Positions 1 through 9,482 of a stretch of DNA of 64,000 nucleotides are shown in pieces. The stretch lies in contig JBAIAA010000546.1 in assembly GCA_037893245.1 (NCBI GenBank), positions 248,001 through 312,000 on the forward strand. Reading direction: 5' to 3'. A program made the position numbers and the translations under genes. The stretch comes from Crossaster papposus. Its lineage: Eukaryota > Echinodermata > Asteroidea > Velatida > Solasteridae. Under the pieces are notes generated by a model. It saw nothing but the letters and a program-made list of their open reading frames with translations. It ran no database searches and was not told where the DNA came from. How positions within the stretch are numbered: the stretch's first letter is position 1; every line of letters begins with the position of its first letter.

Positions 1-1300
1 CTCAATCAATCAAGGCAAGTTGAGTCGAATATTTGGCCCTGAAGCCATATAAAGATTGTGACAGAATGTTAAATTTGGCGATTTTTTTTAAGGCGGTTAT
101 CAACTATAGCCTTTCTAACAACTTTGGGAAGCATGGCAAAACAGATATTATAAGGCGGTAAATACTGACAAGAGAGCGGAGTAACTTTATAAATTTGTAG
201 TTCATTAGGGACTTCTCTGGAATTTGGAGCGGTTAAAAATATATGTTAAGGAGTGAACAATATAAGGAGCAGATTGTTATTAATTTCATCATGACCAGAA
301 CTCTGCTTATTTGGAAGTGTATCTATACAATCCAGAAGTTCTTCCTTTGTGATTGGGCTTAACAATAGGATCGGGAAAGTTACCTTCGATATATTTTACC
401 GGGTCCAAGGTACTTTGTGGTATCTTAGAAGCTAGATCTTGACTAATGTTAACAACATATTAATTAAAATGCTCTGCAATCGCTTGACGGTTATCACGTC
501 ACAGTTTTTTATTTTTGAAGAAATTGATTGGCTGGCTATTCTTGCTTTTTTTATAATTTAAAATGTCATTGATGATTTTCCAGGTATATTTTCTTGCTCA
601 GAATATGCTGAATAATATTTTCTTAGAAGCTCTAATTACAGAGATTAATTTGTTTTTATATCTGTTATAGTTGAGTTTATTGATCTCAGAGGGTTTCGTA
701 AGAAATTGTCTATGAAGTCTATTTTCCTTTCTATAATAGACTTTAGCAGACCTTTAGTAATCCAGGGATTTGTAGGTGCTTTATTGTGACGTATACACTT
801 TTTATAAGGCATGCATTTATCCATAAGTTCACTTAGCTTGGATGTGAACTGTGAGTATCGCAACCAGTAACTACTAAATCCCAGTCAACTTGTGCTAATT
901 CGTCTTTCATAGCAGCAACATTTTGGTTTAATACATTTTCTTTTAAACAAAACGATTAGATTTTTGTTTATTGGAAGATGATCGCTGAAATCCGATAGAA
1001 CAATATAAGTGGATAATGGTTCAATGTTGTTAGTAAAAATATAATCAAATAATGTCGCCAAATGTTGAGTTATTCCAGTTGTTTTTTGTTTGGCTGAAAT
1101 AAATTGAATATAATAGGTTCAATACATCATTAGTTCCAGAGTGAATTTCACTGTTTAAAAGATTAATATTAAAATCACCTAACAAATACATTTTGTTTAT
1201 ATTCAGATGCATTTTCTCCAGCACTATTCCAAGATCCTCTGTAAAATCCTGAAGACATAAACCAGGGGGTCTGTAAATTAAGCCAATTAACAGTAGTTTC
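1..1300 (-). mobile_element. Non-LTR retrotransposon (LINE), Jockey/CR1 group, copy A, partial
   Basis: Minus-strand LINE remains, cut by the window start. The piece at 645-863 translates to the linker between endonuclease and reverse transcriptase (PWITKGLLKSI motif, typical of Jockey/CR1-type ORF2). Higher coordinates (about 1000-1290) give endonuclease-like pieces (GDFNIN motif) in shifting frames. The whole stretch matches 30305-31620 (copy B), where the RT follows. Broken by several frameshifts, so inactive. Family name rests on motif memory only. Confidence 0.75.
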
Positions 1301-1798
1301 AGTCACGCATACGCGTGTTTGGGTATTTCATTTAACCTCGCCAAGACACGCGTTTTTGTTTACTTATTAACCAGTGTTTGAAACATAGTTTTGCCGACTT
1401 GGAGTCGACTCTGAACTAGTCTTGGTCAATACCAAGCTAGCCCGTTCATTTGTTCCGCGGCGCGCCGTCCGTATTATCTGGGCTTATTGGGGGCGCCCTT
1501 AATTATCGCCAGATTCCTGGATTTTTTCCACTAGCTTGGTCTTGGCGCAAGCGTCACGTGAACCCGGAAAATTCCGAGGACATTTCAAGCATAGCTCAAA
1601 TAGCTACTCGCCCCCGCATATGCGCGCTAAGTCGTTTTTGTTTAATTAATGTAGTGTTCGATTATTATAGTCTGGTTCCCAGACCAAAGATTTCTGACTA
1701 TTTGTGATTTTTCATTTATTATTTAGCCGTTAATGTCACGTGACCAAAAACTGGAGGAATTGCTTAACGTTCGCGATGTTCGAGTGTTTCCAGGTTTT

Positions 1799-1810
1799 TA
1801 TAAAATAAAA
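1799..1810 (+). promoter_or_regulatory. TATA box in left arm of the 9-bp-TSD element (A)
   Basis: TATAAAATAAAA lies 32 bp before a start codon at 1842. The same box is kept in the other three arms (2876-2887 minus, 56313-56324 plus, 56893-56904 minus). The arm also holds an E-box CACGTG at 1555-1560 and a Rel/kappaB-like GGAAAATTCC at 1566-1575. Promoter function is inferred. Confidence 0.5.
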
Positions 1811-1841
1811 CTCACATTAGCAAAGGTCAACACCAGACGAA

Positions 1842-1886
1842 ATGCCTAAGAATATCACAGTCATTGTAGTCATTGTGCTATTTTTG
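1842..1886 (+). CDS. Signal-peptide-like mini-exon in element arm (A, left)
   Basis: ATG followed by a short hydrophobic peptide, MPKNITVIVVIVLFL, ending at a splice donor G|GTAAGAG. A TATA box lies 32 bp upstream. It reads inward, towards the element centre. Related mini-exons with the same start and donor exist in the three other arms, with lengths of 45-46 bp. It looks like a first exon encoding an N-terminal membrane or secretion signal. No following exon is recognised inside the element. It could instead be chance hydrophobic coding retained because the arms are recent copies. Confidence 0.45.
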
Positions 1887-1968
1887 GTAAGAGCCGTTAG
1901 AATTTGAATTGTTGCGTCGTCATAGCTACGCTGCTTTTATCGCGTCATTATCTATTTTTTGTCGCCGG

Positions 1969-2648
1969 TGTGAAAGGTAATTCTGTCCCCCCTGGTAAAT
2001 GTGTCCCCCCGGACAGACTTACCAGGCCGTGACCCGGTAAATCTGTCCGGGGGGACACATTTACCTAGGTATTTCTGTCCCCCTCCAGGTAATTCTGTCT
2101 CCCTGCCCAATGTTAAACGTGTCCCCCTGGTAAAATTGTCCCGTGCAACGTCACAAGTCTAGCACCCACTAGACGCAACAACCAGTGTAGTACAGGTTCA
2201 CCCCTTCATGGTGCATCATTTGTGGCAGACTGTAGGATGTGTAGCGTACTACAAATTACAGGTGGTTAAAAGTGCTGCCACACTTCGTGCTGGGTATACA
2301 GAATTTGTACGCGTGCAAGAAGTCTGAAAATACTGATTACCGCTAATTTCCCTTTCGCGCAGAAACGTAGATCGGTTGATTTAATTAATACAGTTCTTTA
2401 TATTTTTATTTTTATTTTGATAAATCGATGAAGGGAACAGAAGTCCAAATAATAAATACCATGTGGGCTTTTCATTGAAATAACATCATACTAACCACTT
2501 ATGTGTGGAACATTGGGGGACAAAATTACCTAGAGAGGGGACAGAATAAACTGGAGGGGGACGGCATTAACGGCTCTAGGGGACACTTTTACCTAGGTAA
2601 TTCTGTCCCCCCGGACAATTTTACCGGGGGACAGAATTACCGTCCACA
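1969..2648. mobile_element. Nested 680-bp element built of GGTAATTCTGTCCCCC-type repeats
   Basis: Flanked by CCGG (1965-1968, 2649-2652). The uninterrupted sequence GTCGCCGGCGGC is seen in the right arm (about 2720-2735), giving a 4-bp TSD. Ends match as inverted repeats over 23 bp (21 identical) starting TGTG. At least 15 copies of a motif near GGTAAWTNTGTCCCCC occur on both strands, clustered at 1979-2140 and 2515-2640, like subterminal transposase-binding repeats. No coding capacity seen. Superfamily not assigned. Confidence 0.7.
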
Positions 2649-2798
2649 CCGGCGGCTACCTGACCTACACTACAATTTAGACGTATAGCCAAATGTGGTT
2701 TCTTACACGTCCGGTCAGGTAGCCGCCGGCGACAAAAAATAGATAATGACGCGATACAAACAGCGTAGCTATGACGACGCAACAATTCAAATTCTTAC

Positions 2799-2844
2799 CC
2801 AAAAATAGCACAATGACTACAATGACCGTGATAGTCTTAGGCAT
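2799..2844 (-). CDS. Signal-peptide-like mini-exon in element arm (A, right)
   Basis: Mirror of the 1842-1886 mini-exon. It encodes MPKTITVIVVIVLFLG before a GTAAGA donor (46 bp). It differs from the left arm by substitutions (AAT to ACT, ACA to ACG) that leave it open, and has its own TATA box at 2876-2887. Confidence 0.45.
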
Positions 2845-2875
2845 TTCGTCTGGTGTTGACCTTTGCTAATGTGAG

Positions 2876-2887
2876 TTTTATTTTATA
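2876..2887 (-). promoter_or_regulatory. TATA box in right arm of the 9-bp-TSD element (A)
   Basis: TATAAAATAAAA on the minus strand, 31 bp upstream of the mini-exon start codon at 2844. Confidence 0.45.
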
Positions 2888-3369
2888 AAAACCTGGAAAC
2901 ACTCGAACATCGCGAACGTTAAGCAATTCCTCCAGTTTTTGGTCACGTGACATTAACGGCTAAATAATAAATGAAAAATCACAAATAGTCAGAAATCTTT
3001 GGTCTGGGAACCAGACTATAATAATCGAACACTACATTAAACAAAAACGACTTAGCGCGCATATGCGGGGGCGAGTAGCTATTTGAGCTATGCTTGGAAT
3101 GTCCTCGGAATTTTCCGGGTTCACGTGACGCTTGCGCCAAGACGAAGCTAGTGGAAAAAATCCAGGAATCTGGCGATAATTAAGGGCGCCCTCAATAAGC
3201 CCAGATAATACGGACGGCGCGCCGCGGAACAAATGAACGGGCTAGCTTGGTCTTGACCAAGACTAACTCTGAACTGGCGTTCAGGGCACAATCATCGGCT
3301 GCAACCGAGCAGTTAATGCTCTGTCCAGGCTGACCGTATCGAAGGCCCTGGTCAGATAGATAATGCTTC

Positions 3370-3530
3370 TGTCACACCAAACTATAGTTCTCAAAACGTC
3401 CTGCCCCGTCCTAAAAAAATCGTTAAACGGGCCGTGCTTGGGGTATAGGCGGTGTAACTTTGGCCAAATAATTGTATAAATACGATGTTACCTCGTATAA
3501 TATGTCCATCTTTTTTGAAACGATATTAAC
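3370..3530. mobile_element. Left-end remnant of a Harbinger-like element (A)
   Basis: TGCTTCTGTCACACCAAACT and the following 120 bp match 31819-31985 of copy B, where a larger element with the matching right end survives. Here the interior and right end are missing. Only a non-coding stub remains. Confidence 0.5.
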
Positions 3531-3617
3531 GTTGTATTACTGTCTGGTACCTGGCTTAATCTGTATGGGCTTTAGATTTGAACCTAAAGGGAACTATGTA
3601 ACGGACCGACTTTGCTT

Positions 3618-4030
3618 ATGGCCCTGTCACACCAGAACGTTTTAGGCTAACGCGTGAGTAGCGCGTTAAAAATAGTTGATACGCTTGCAAACGCTGAACT
3701 TCCACAGAAACGGTCAAATGGAACCGTGATTTCAGCGTGTCCATAACGCGTTGATAACTGGTTCATAGCGTTCGCCAGCGCGTGAGTAACGCGTTAGTAA
3801 CGCGTTAGTAACGCGCTCGACGACTGATGAACGACTGCCCAGTGCGTAAGTAGCGTGTTCCAACGCGCGCCAGCGTACTGCAACGACCACATGATTAGTT
3901 GTATAAAAAGCCGACGCGCTACTACAGTAATGGCCCTGTCACACCAGAACGTTTTAGGCCAACGCGTGAGTAACGTGTTGGAATTTCGGCAACACGCGGG
4001 TAAACGTTGACCAACGCTAGGCCAGCGTTC
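3618..4030. repeat. Directly repeated element ends (ATGGCCCTGTCACACC)
   Basis: The stretch beginning ATGGCCCTGTCACACCAGAA occurs at 3618 and again at 3930, each followed by AACGCG-rich sequence with repeated CGCGTTAGTAA and CGCGTGAGTA words. GGCCCTGTCACACC resembles Harbinger-type termini. This may be a solo or partly duplicated MITE. No coding sequence is evident. Confidence 0.5.
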
Positions 4031-4033
4031 GCA

Positions 4034-4215
4034 ACACGCTGAGAATGTAACCGTTATTTCTGGCATTGCATTGTTATTACCACCCGATATTACTCCATTA
4101 CCCAATATTACTCATTATTACCTGGAAGAATGTTACCGATAATTCTGGAATTACATTGTTATTACTACCCGATATTACCCCTTTAACCCAATATTGGTTA
4201 ATTATATTGGTTAAT
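4034..4215 (+). repeat. Short tandem duplication, about 95-bp unit
   Basis: Two degenerate copies of a unit beginning GAATGTAACCGTTATTTCTGG / GAATGTTACCGATAATTCTGG, each followed by GATATTAC and TTATTACC words. Confidence 0.6.
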
Positions 4216-5171
4216 ACTAATATTACGATACTACCGAGACAATGGTACAATGTATGCACATATAAACATCAATGACTCTTGTCACTCCTACAATCTCAGA
4301 GTGCTTAAACGCTACATATGTGCCCAATATCACCGCCGTCTGTAATCACAGTTTGCAATTAATTGTTTGTTAATTTATTTGTGTGTTGGCTTTTGGCAAA
4401 TTTGATTCTTTGAGACTTGGAGTAAATGCAAATTACACAATTATCTCTACGAAAACACCCTAAACGTATCGCTATTACGCAAAACAATACTTAGAAATGG
4501 CCGACTACAGACAAAACGAAGTGAGCTGGTCAGGAGCGTAAACGCAACTGACTCAAAATCTCCCGCACGCCGCGGTAATAAGTGAAGATACCGAATGTGT
4601 TACGTATTAACATACTAAGCACGCTTAGGTGGGGGTTTGACCTGCGGCTTTATGCAAATAATGGTTCTATAAGGGAATATCACTCAAGTTTAAACTACAG
4701 GACAAATACATAGCGGCGACAATAACAATGCATGATGGATCTGAAAGTGGACCTGTGATAACAAGAAAATACATACAATTTTTAGAAATAATTGCCTTCA
4801 AAAGTGCCTCTTAATTGATATGTAATATTCGCTGAGATACAGCAAAAACATTTTTTTATGTAATGCTGGCACTTTAGAATTTCGGCATTTACATGCCACC
4901 GACACACAAAGTTACTTAAGGAAGTCTTCTAATGACCCTTGACCCTCAAAACATTGATACAGACACCTTATCTGTGCAATTATGTCAATATTGGCCGATA
5001 TATGTATACAAATGAATTTTCGATAATACTCCTATCCCACGGACACACGTCACTTTGGGAATAGTTTTATTGTGATCTTTGACCCTCAAAACATGAGTCT
5101 AGACACCTTCTTTATTCATTTAAATGCAATAATGGCTGAGATATAGTGAAAACTAGATTATAGTGAAAACT
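4216..5171. other. AT-rich stretch with nothing recognised
   Basis: No open frame of note, RNA gene or clear repeat. A short imperfect direct repeat around GACCCTCAAAACAT (near 4940 and 5080) suggests an old tandem duplication. This stretch is absent from copy B. Confidence 0.5.
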
Positions 5172-6010
5172 AAAAGCTGGCTGGCTGCGATGATCATGTC
5201 TGCAGCTCTTCGCCCATAACTGAATCCGCATTGACTTTCTGAGAGGAGGTCACGCACGAGATGATCAAGGAGGCGGTTGAGGAGAACACGAGCTAAAATC
5301 TTACCAGCAGTGGATAAAGGTGAGACACCCCTGTGTGTGTCACATGACTGACAATTGCCTTTCCGCTTGTTATGACCAATAGAGGCGTCCTTGAGCTGTT
5401 GAGGAACCAGACCTTCACTCCAAATAGACTGAAAAAGTTGGGTCAGCTTCTGCATCATGATTGGGCCACCTGCTGTATACAGCTCATCAGGAATGGTGTC
5501 TGTGCCTTACTTGATTCATCCTTAATCAGGGGAATGTCCAGGGGCATGTTCAGTCTCCACCTGGAGCAAGGTTGAGCACGCTCGGTCCACCTCGCGGTCC
5601 AAGTGCTCGGTCGGCCTCTCTAGGATGAGATTCTTCCTTGTCAATGGGGGGAGGGGTAAGAATCTAAAAGATGGTCTTTAGAGAGTCGAAAAACCAATTT
5701 GTCAGCTTTGTTGCTGAGCAAGGTGTCCTGCATCTGACGTAGCCTCTTCTGAACTGTGCTGCGGATGTTGAAAAATACAGCTTTCTTGGAGGCTGACAGT
5801 GGGTCGTTCTGGTGCAGGCAGAGGAGGCGGTGCTTTTGAGACAGCAGTGCCTGTATTTTCACGTAGTTTTCGTCAAACCAGTTCTGGTGCTTACGAGTAG
5901 CTGCTCCGAGGTACTCCAGAGCAATAGAGTAGACTGCATCTCTGAAAGGTATCCACTGCTCCCAAGTGCCAGAGGTGTAACCGGGGAATCGCGCTTAGGC
6001 AGAATGTAAA
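5172..6010 (-). mobile_element. LINE fragment (RTE/CR1-type ORF2), copy A
   Basis: Minus-strand ORF2 pieces. At 5641-5862 is the pre-RT linker (STVQKRLRQMQDTLLSNKA). At 5172-5458 is the start of the reverse transcriptase (STAGKILARVLLNRL and SESQCGF motifs). Both are common to invertebrate LINEs. Frames are broken and there is no catalytic FADD. Same fragment in copy B at 35358-36290. A poly-G tract of about 35 bases follows at 6049-6083. Confidence 0.8.
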
Positions 6011-6163
6011 GCTTAAACTTAGACAATGGGTGGAAGTGGGTGGTGGTGGTGGTGGGGGGGGGGGGGGGGGGTGGGGGGGGGGGTTACTACAGGGCATAAT
6101 GCTTCATTTGTCTGCATAATTATCAATATAGTTTGCTTCACTGTGAAGAGGGGATTATACCAC

Positions 6164-6846
6164 ATTAATAAATACCTAGGAGAGTTGATGGCTTCTGATT
6201 GGTCGAGACTCGATCACGTGGAGTGGATTATCAGGTAGTAATAACATGGGCTTTCAAGAAGAAGCGAATAAATGTTCCCTGAACCAGCATTGATCAAGCA
6301 TCATGTAAGCCAATGATTGGCCGAATGCAACAGTTCTACGGTAACTTGTAACAAGGACGCGTCAAATCCTGATACTGCGCGCTATAAATGTACGCGTAGA
6401 ACGTTTGTATCTATACCCGCGGCATTTTTCAAAATGCGCGTGTCGTCTGTTAACGCTAGCGCGTTGCTATGCGCGGTGGGCATCAGTGGTCAGCTAGTCT
6501 GGTCTCAAAGTATGGGTTATAATAACAACACATATTGAAGAGACAGGGTACCATGCATAAGCTAAAACATGCCCCCTAAACATGAACACAAAACGCTGAA
6601 AATATCGCCGAAGGAAAAGTCACGAAATTTGGAGCATTTTCACAATTTTTCTCGTTAAAAAGGTATTTATTATAGGTAATAACAATGCGAGGACCCGGTT
6701 ATTACTGCGTGATAATGACCGGGTTGGAGGATGACCGCTGGTAATGGACCTCGCCTTCGGCTCGATCCATTACCAGCGGTCATCCCCCAACCCGGTCATT
6801 ATCACGAAGTAATAACCGGGTCCTCGCACTGTGATTACCTAATTAA
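6164..6846. mobile_element. 0.68-kb insertion flanked by ATTAA
   Basis: Copy B reads straight from CACATTAA to CTCCC at 36409-36419. Copy A has about 678 extra bp between ATTAA at 6164-6168 and 6842-6846. Inside, TAATAAATACCT (6166-6177) and its inverse AGGTATTTATTA (6661-6672) bracket a 0.5-kb block, and a large foldback (6673-6841) follows. The TTAA-containing target suggests a piggyBac- or Kolobok-type MITE, an inference. The block includes a TATA-like CTATAAATG near 6382 and an ATG at 6434 opening a hydrophobic 26-residue frame. Confidence 0.7.
6673..6841. repeat. Long imperfect palindrome (foldback)
   Basis: The arms TAGGTAATAACAATGCGAGG... and ...CCTCGCACTGTGATTACCTA pair over about 75 bp each around a CCTCGCCTTCGGCTCGA centre. 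It is the right part of the insertion at 6164-6846. Confidence 0.85.
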
Positions 6847-6930
6847 CTCCCATTCTATCTGCCACTACCTTTTCATAAAAAAACCAAATTTGCGCTCTGC
6901 CCAGGCACTCTAGTTCGAAAACCGGGAACG

Positions 6931-8666
6931 CTACTGGTAAAGATTTGGGCAACACCAAACCGTGGAAGAAGCCGGTGGTCTGGGTGTGTGTACCACGATA
7001 CCTTCGTAACACTCGTCTCCAATATAAACACCACATCCGTTACTATACAGCTTTGTGTCGCGGTTGGGCACAGCAAAATAGGGCCAAGTATCGTCGGGCT
7101 GACGGTAACCTCGGAGAAAAGCAGCCTTCAGCTCAGGTAGCATGCATGGGTGAGAGGACAGTTGGGAGCAGGCCAAGGCTTGTCCGGCGACATCCTGGAG
7201 ACTGTAGGTCTCATGGGTGAAAGTGGGGTATTGGGGGCTGAGCTGTGGTCCGGAGCAGCAGATACCAGGGGATGGGGTGTTCATCGGCAGGCCGTGTTGA
7301 GTGACTTCGGTCCCGTTCACCACCGCTTGACTGTCTGGTACAGCGTACCAGATATCGGCGTCTAACGGTAGTATGTCGGCATACCCAGCCGCGTAGGCCT
7401 CGTTTACTTCCCACAACTCACAGAGATGCTGACCGGCCGTTTGGCAGTCGTCAGAGGCCGATGCTTGTGTATCATAGCTGCGGTCAGTCAGGCTAGGCAG
7501 ATCTGAGGAAAAGATCTGGTAAAGATTTGGGCAACACCAAACCGTGGAAGAAGCCGCTGGTCTGGGTGTGTGTACCACGATACCTTCGTAACACTCGTCT
7601 CCAATATAAACACCACATCCGTTACTATACAGCTTTGTGTCGCGGTTGGGCACAGCAAAATAGGGCCAAGTATCGTCGGGCTGACGGTAACCTCTGAGAA
7701 AAGCAGCCTTCAACTCAGGTAGCATGCATGGGTGAGAGGACAGTTGGAAGCAGGCCAAGGCTTGTCCGGCGACATCCTGGAGACTGTAGGTCTCATGGGT
7801 GAAAGTGGGGTATTGGGGGCTGAGCTGTGGTCCGAAGCAGCAGATACCAGGGGATGGGGTGTTCATCGGCAGACCGTGTTGAGTGACTTCGTTCCCGTTC
7901 ACCACCGCTTGACTGTCTGGTACAGCGTACCAGATATCGGCGTCTACCGGTAGTATGTCGGCATACCCAGCCGCGTAGGCCTCGTTTACTTCCCACAACT
8001 CACAGAGATGCTGACCGGCCGTTTGGCAGTCGTCAGAAGCCGATGCTTGTGTATCATAGCTGCGGTCAGTCAGGCTAGGCAGATCTGAGGAAAAGATCTG
8101 GTAAAGATTTGGGCAACACCAAACCGTGGAAGAAGCCGGTGGTCTGGGTGTGTGTACCACGATACCTTCGTAACACTCGTCTCCAATATAAACACCACAT
8201 CCGTTACTATACAGCTTTGTGTCGCGGTTGGGCACAGCAAAATAGGGCCAAGTATCGTCGGGCTGACGGTAACCTCGGAGAAAAGCAGCCTTCAACTCAG
8301 GTAGCATGCATGGGTGAGAGGACAGTTGGGAGCAGGCCAAGGCTTGTCCGGCGACATCCTGGAGACTGTAGGTCTCATGGGTGGAAGTGGGATATTGGGG
8401 GCTGAGCTGTGGTCTGAAGCAGCAGATACCAGGGGATGGGGTGTTCATCGGCAGGCCGTGTTGAGTGACTTTGTTCCCGTTCACCACCGCTTGACTGTCT
8501 GGTACAGCGTACCAGATATCGGCGTCTACCGGTAGTATGTCGGCATACCCAGCCGCGTAGACCTCGTTTACTTCCCACAACTCACAGAGATGCTGACCGG
8601 CCGTTTGGCAGTCGTCAGAAGCCGATGCTTGTGTATCATAGCTGCGGTCAGTCAGGCTAGGCAGAT
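6931..8666 (-). repeat. Tandem exon triplication, 582-bp unit
   Basis: The last exon is exactly 1736 bp, which is 572 bp (the copy B exon) plus 2 x 582 bp. Each junction reads TACCAGATCTTTTCCTCAGATCTGCC: the coding end, then TTTTCCTCAG from the intron, then the exon start again. AGATCT microhomology sits on both sides. Units differ by only a few bases, so the expansion is younger than the A/B duplication. Confidence 0.9.
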
Positions 8667-9482
8667 CTGAGGAAAATAATCAGAAAGGTTTTCCATGAAC
8701 AAATCTTCAACTTATTTGGGTATATGATTTTCTTTTTACGCATTGTTTTTTTTCTCAATTTATCAGGATTTCCTAAACCTTTTCGTGGTTTTATAAGATA
8801 TTTCCAAATCGAATGCTAAAACAGCACATTTTGCGGTCCGAGGCCATGCTTTGGCTAGAAATACATGTCAAATGTATAATACTAAAGAACCAGTGCTCTG
8901 TGTGTATTTAAAATGTGGTAACCCAGCACATATAATTTTGGTTTTTTTTCGTTACGCAAAACCGCATAAATATGATTTATTTGTTTTGGTGGATGAGAAG
9001 ATCTGTTTATTTGCATCTGTATTGGGGGAATTCATTTCCAAGATCTTGACATTTTTCTGATCTGGTGGGCATAACCACTGCCCTTGCTCTCTCTCAAAAA
9101 AATCACATTGGAAAGTAAACATCATTGTAAATTCGGAAGGTAAGTTATCCAGATAAGATTTACAAATCAGCAGTGATGGATCCAGTAGTTACGTGTAGGT
9201 GAAGATGTTAGCTTTGAAGTAATTACATAACCAGTCGATAGCAGAAGTAACATAAAAACACACAATACGTACCCCTCTAAACAAAGCTTGAAACACCTAT
9301 AGCTTGCTGAAGAGAAAACCACGTGCAAAGAAATGTGCAATAAAATGTGCGGAAGCGCAAGAATCTGCGCAGAAATCTGCGACTTAAAATATATCTTTAG
9401 AGCCACGATAATAATGCCTACAACCTAAAGACTTACTTCTGTCTCCTTGAGCAAGTGACTGGAGCCTTTTGACAACAAGCGG
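6931..9482 (-). CDS. Host gene, unrecognised cysteine-rich three-module protein, 3' exons (copy A)
   Basis: Two exons are visible. The first (9482 to 9437, 46 bp) follows a strong polypyrimidine acceptor and ends AGACAGAA|GTAAGT. The last (8666 to 6931) follows TTTTCCTCAG and ends at a TAG at 6931-6933. The 46-bp exon leaves one base, so the joined codon is A|AT (Asn) and the frame stays open. The last exon encodes three in-frame 194-residue modules (582-bp period). Each module has two related halves: AGQxLCELWEVNEAYAAGY..WYAVPD..GICC and AGQALACSQL..ELKAAFLRGY..WPYFAVPN..WCC. Paired cysteines suggest an extracellular protein. There is faint, insecure likeness to Link or C-type-lectin folds. 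The 5' exons and signal peptide are not found. Copy B (36498-37923) has the same splice sites but one module, which supports a real gene. Confidence 0.7.

Larger units (their letters stand above)
1417..3265. mobile_element. Long-TIR DNA transposon with 9-bp TSD, MULE/foldback-like, copy A
   Basis: Inverted arms of about 550 bp (1417-1968 and 2700-3265) begin with TAGTCTTGGTC and are flanked by the 9-bp direct repeat ACTCTGAAC (1408-1416, 3266-3274). The duplicated locus near 31738 holds a single CTCTGAACT and no element, so this is a resolved insertion. The tip is a small hairpin (CTTGGTC/GACCAAG). No transposase is present, so it is non-autonomous. Long arms with a 9-bp TSD fit the Mutator-like superfamily best, an inference. 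A second copy is at 55940-57280. Another element is nested in the centre (1969-2648). Confidence 0.85.

Noticed and set aside
1450-1707. 83-85-codon frame (MFRGAPSVLSGL...) in each arm of the 9-bp-TSD element
   Set aside because: Present in all four arms but lies upstream of the TATA box, has no recognised domain, and retention can be explained by recent arm copying. Not called a gene.
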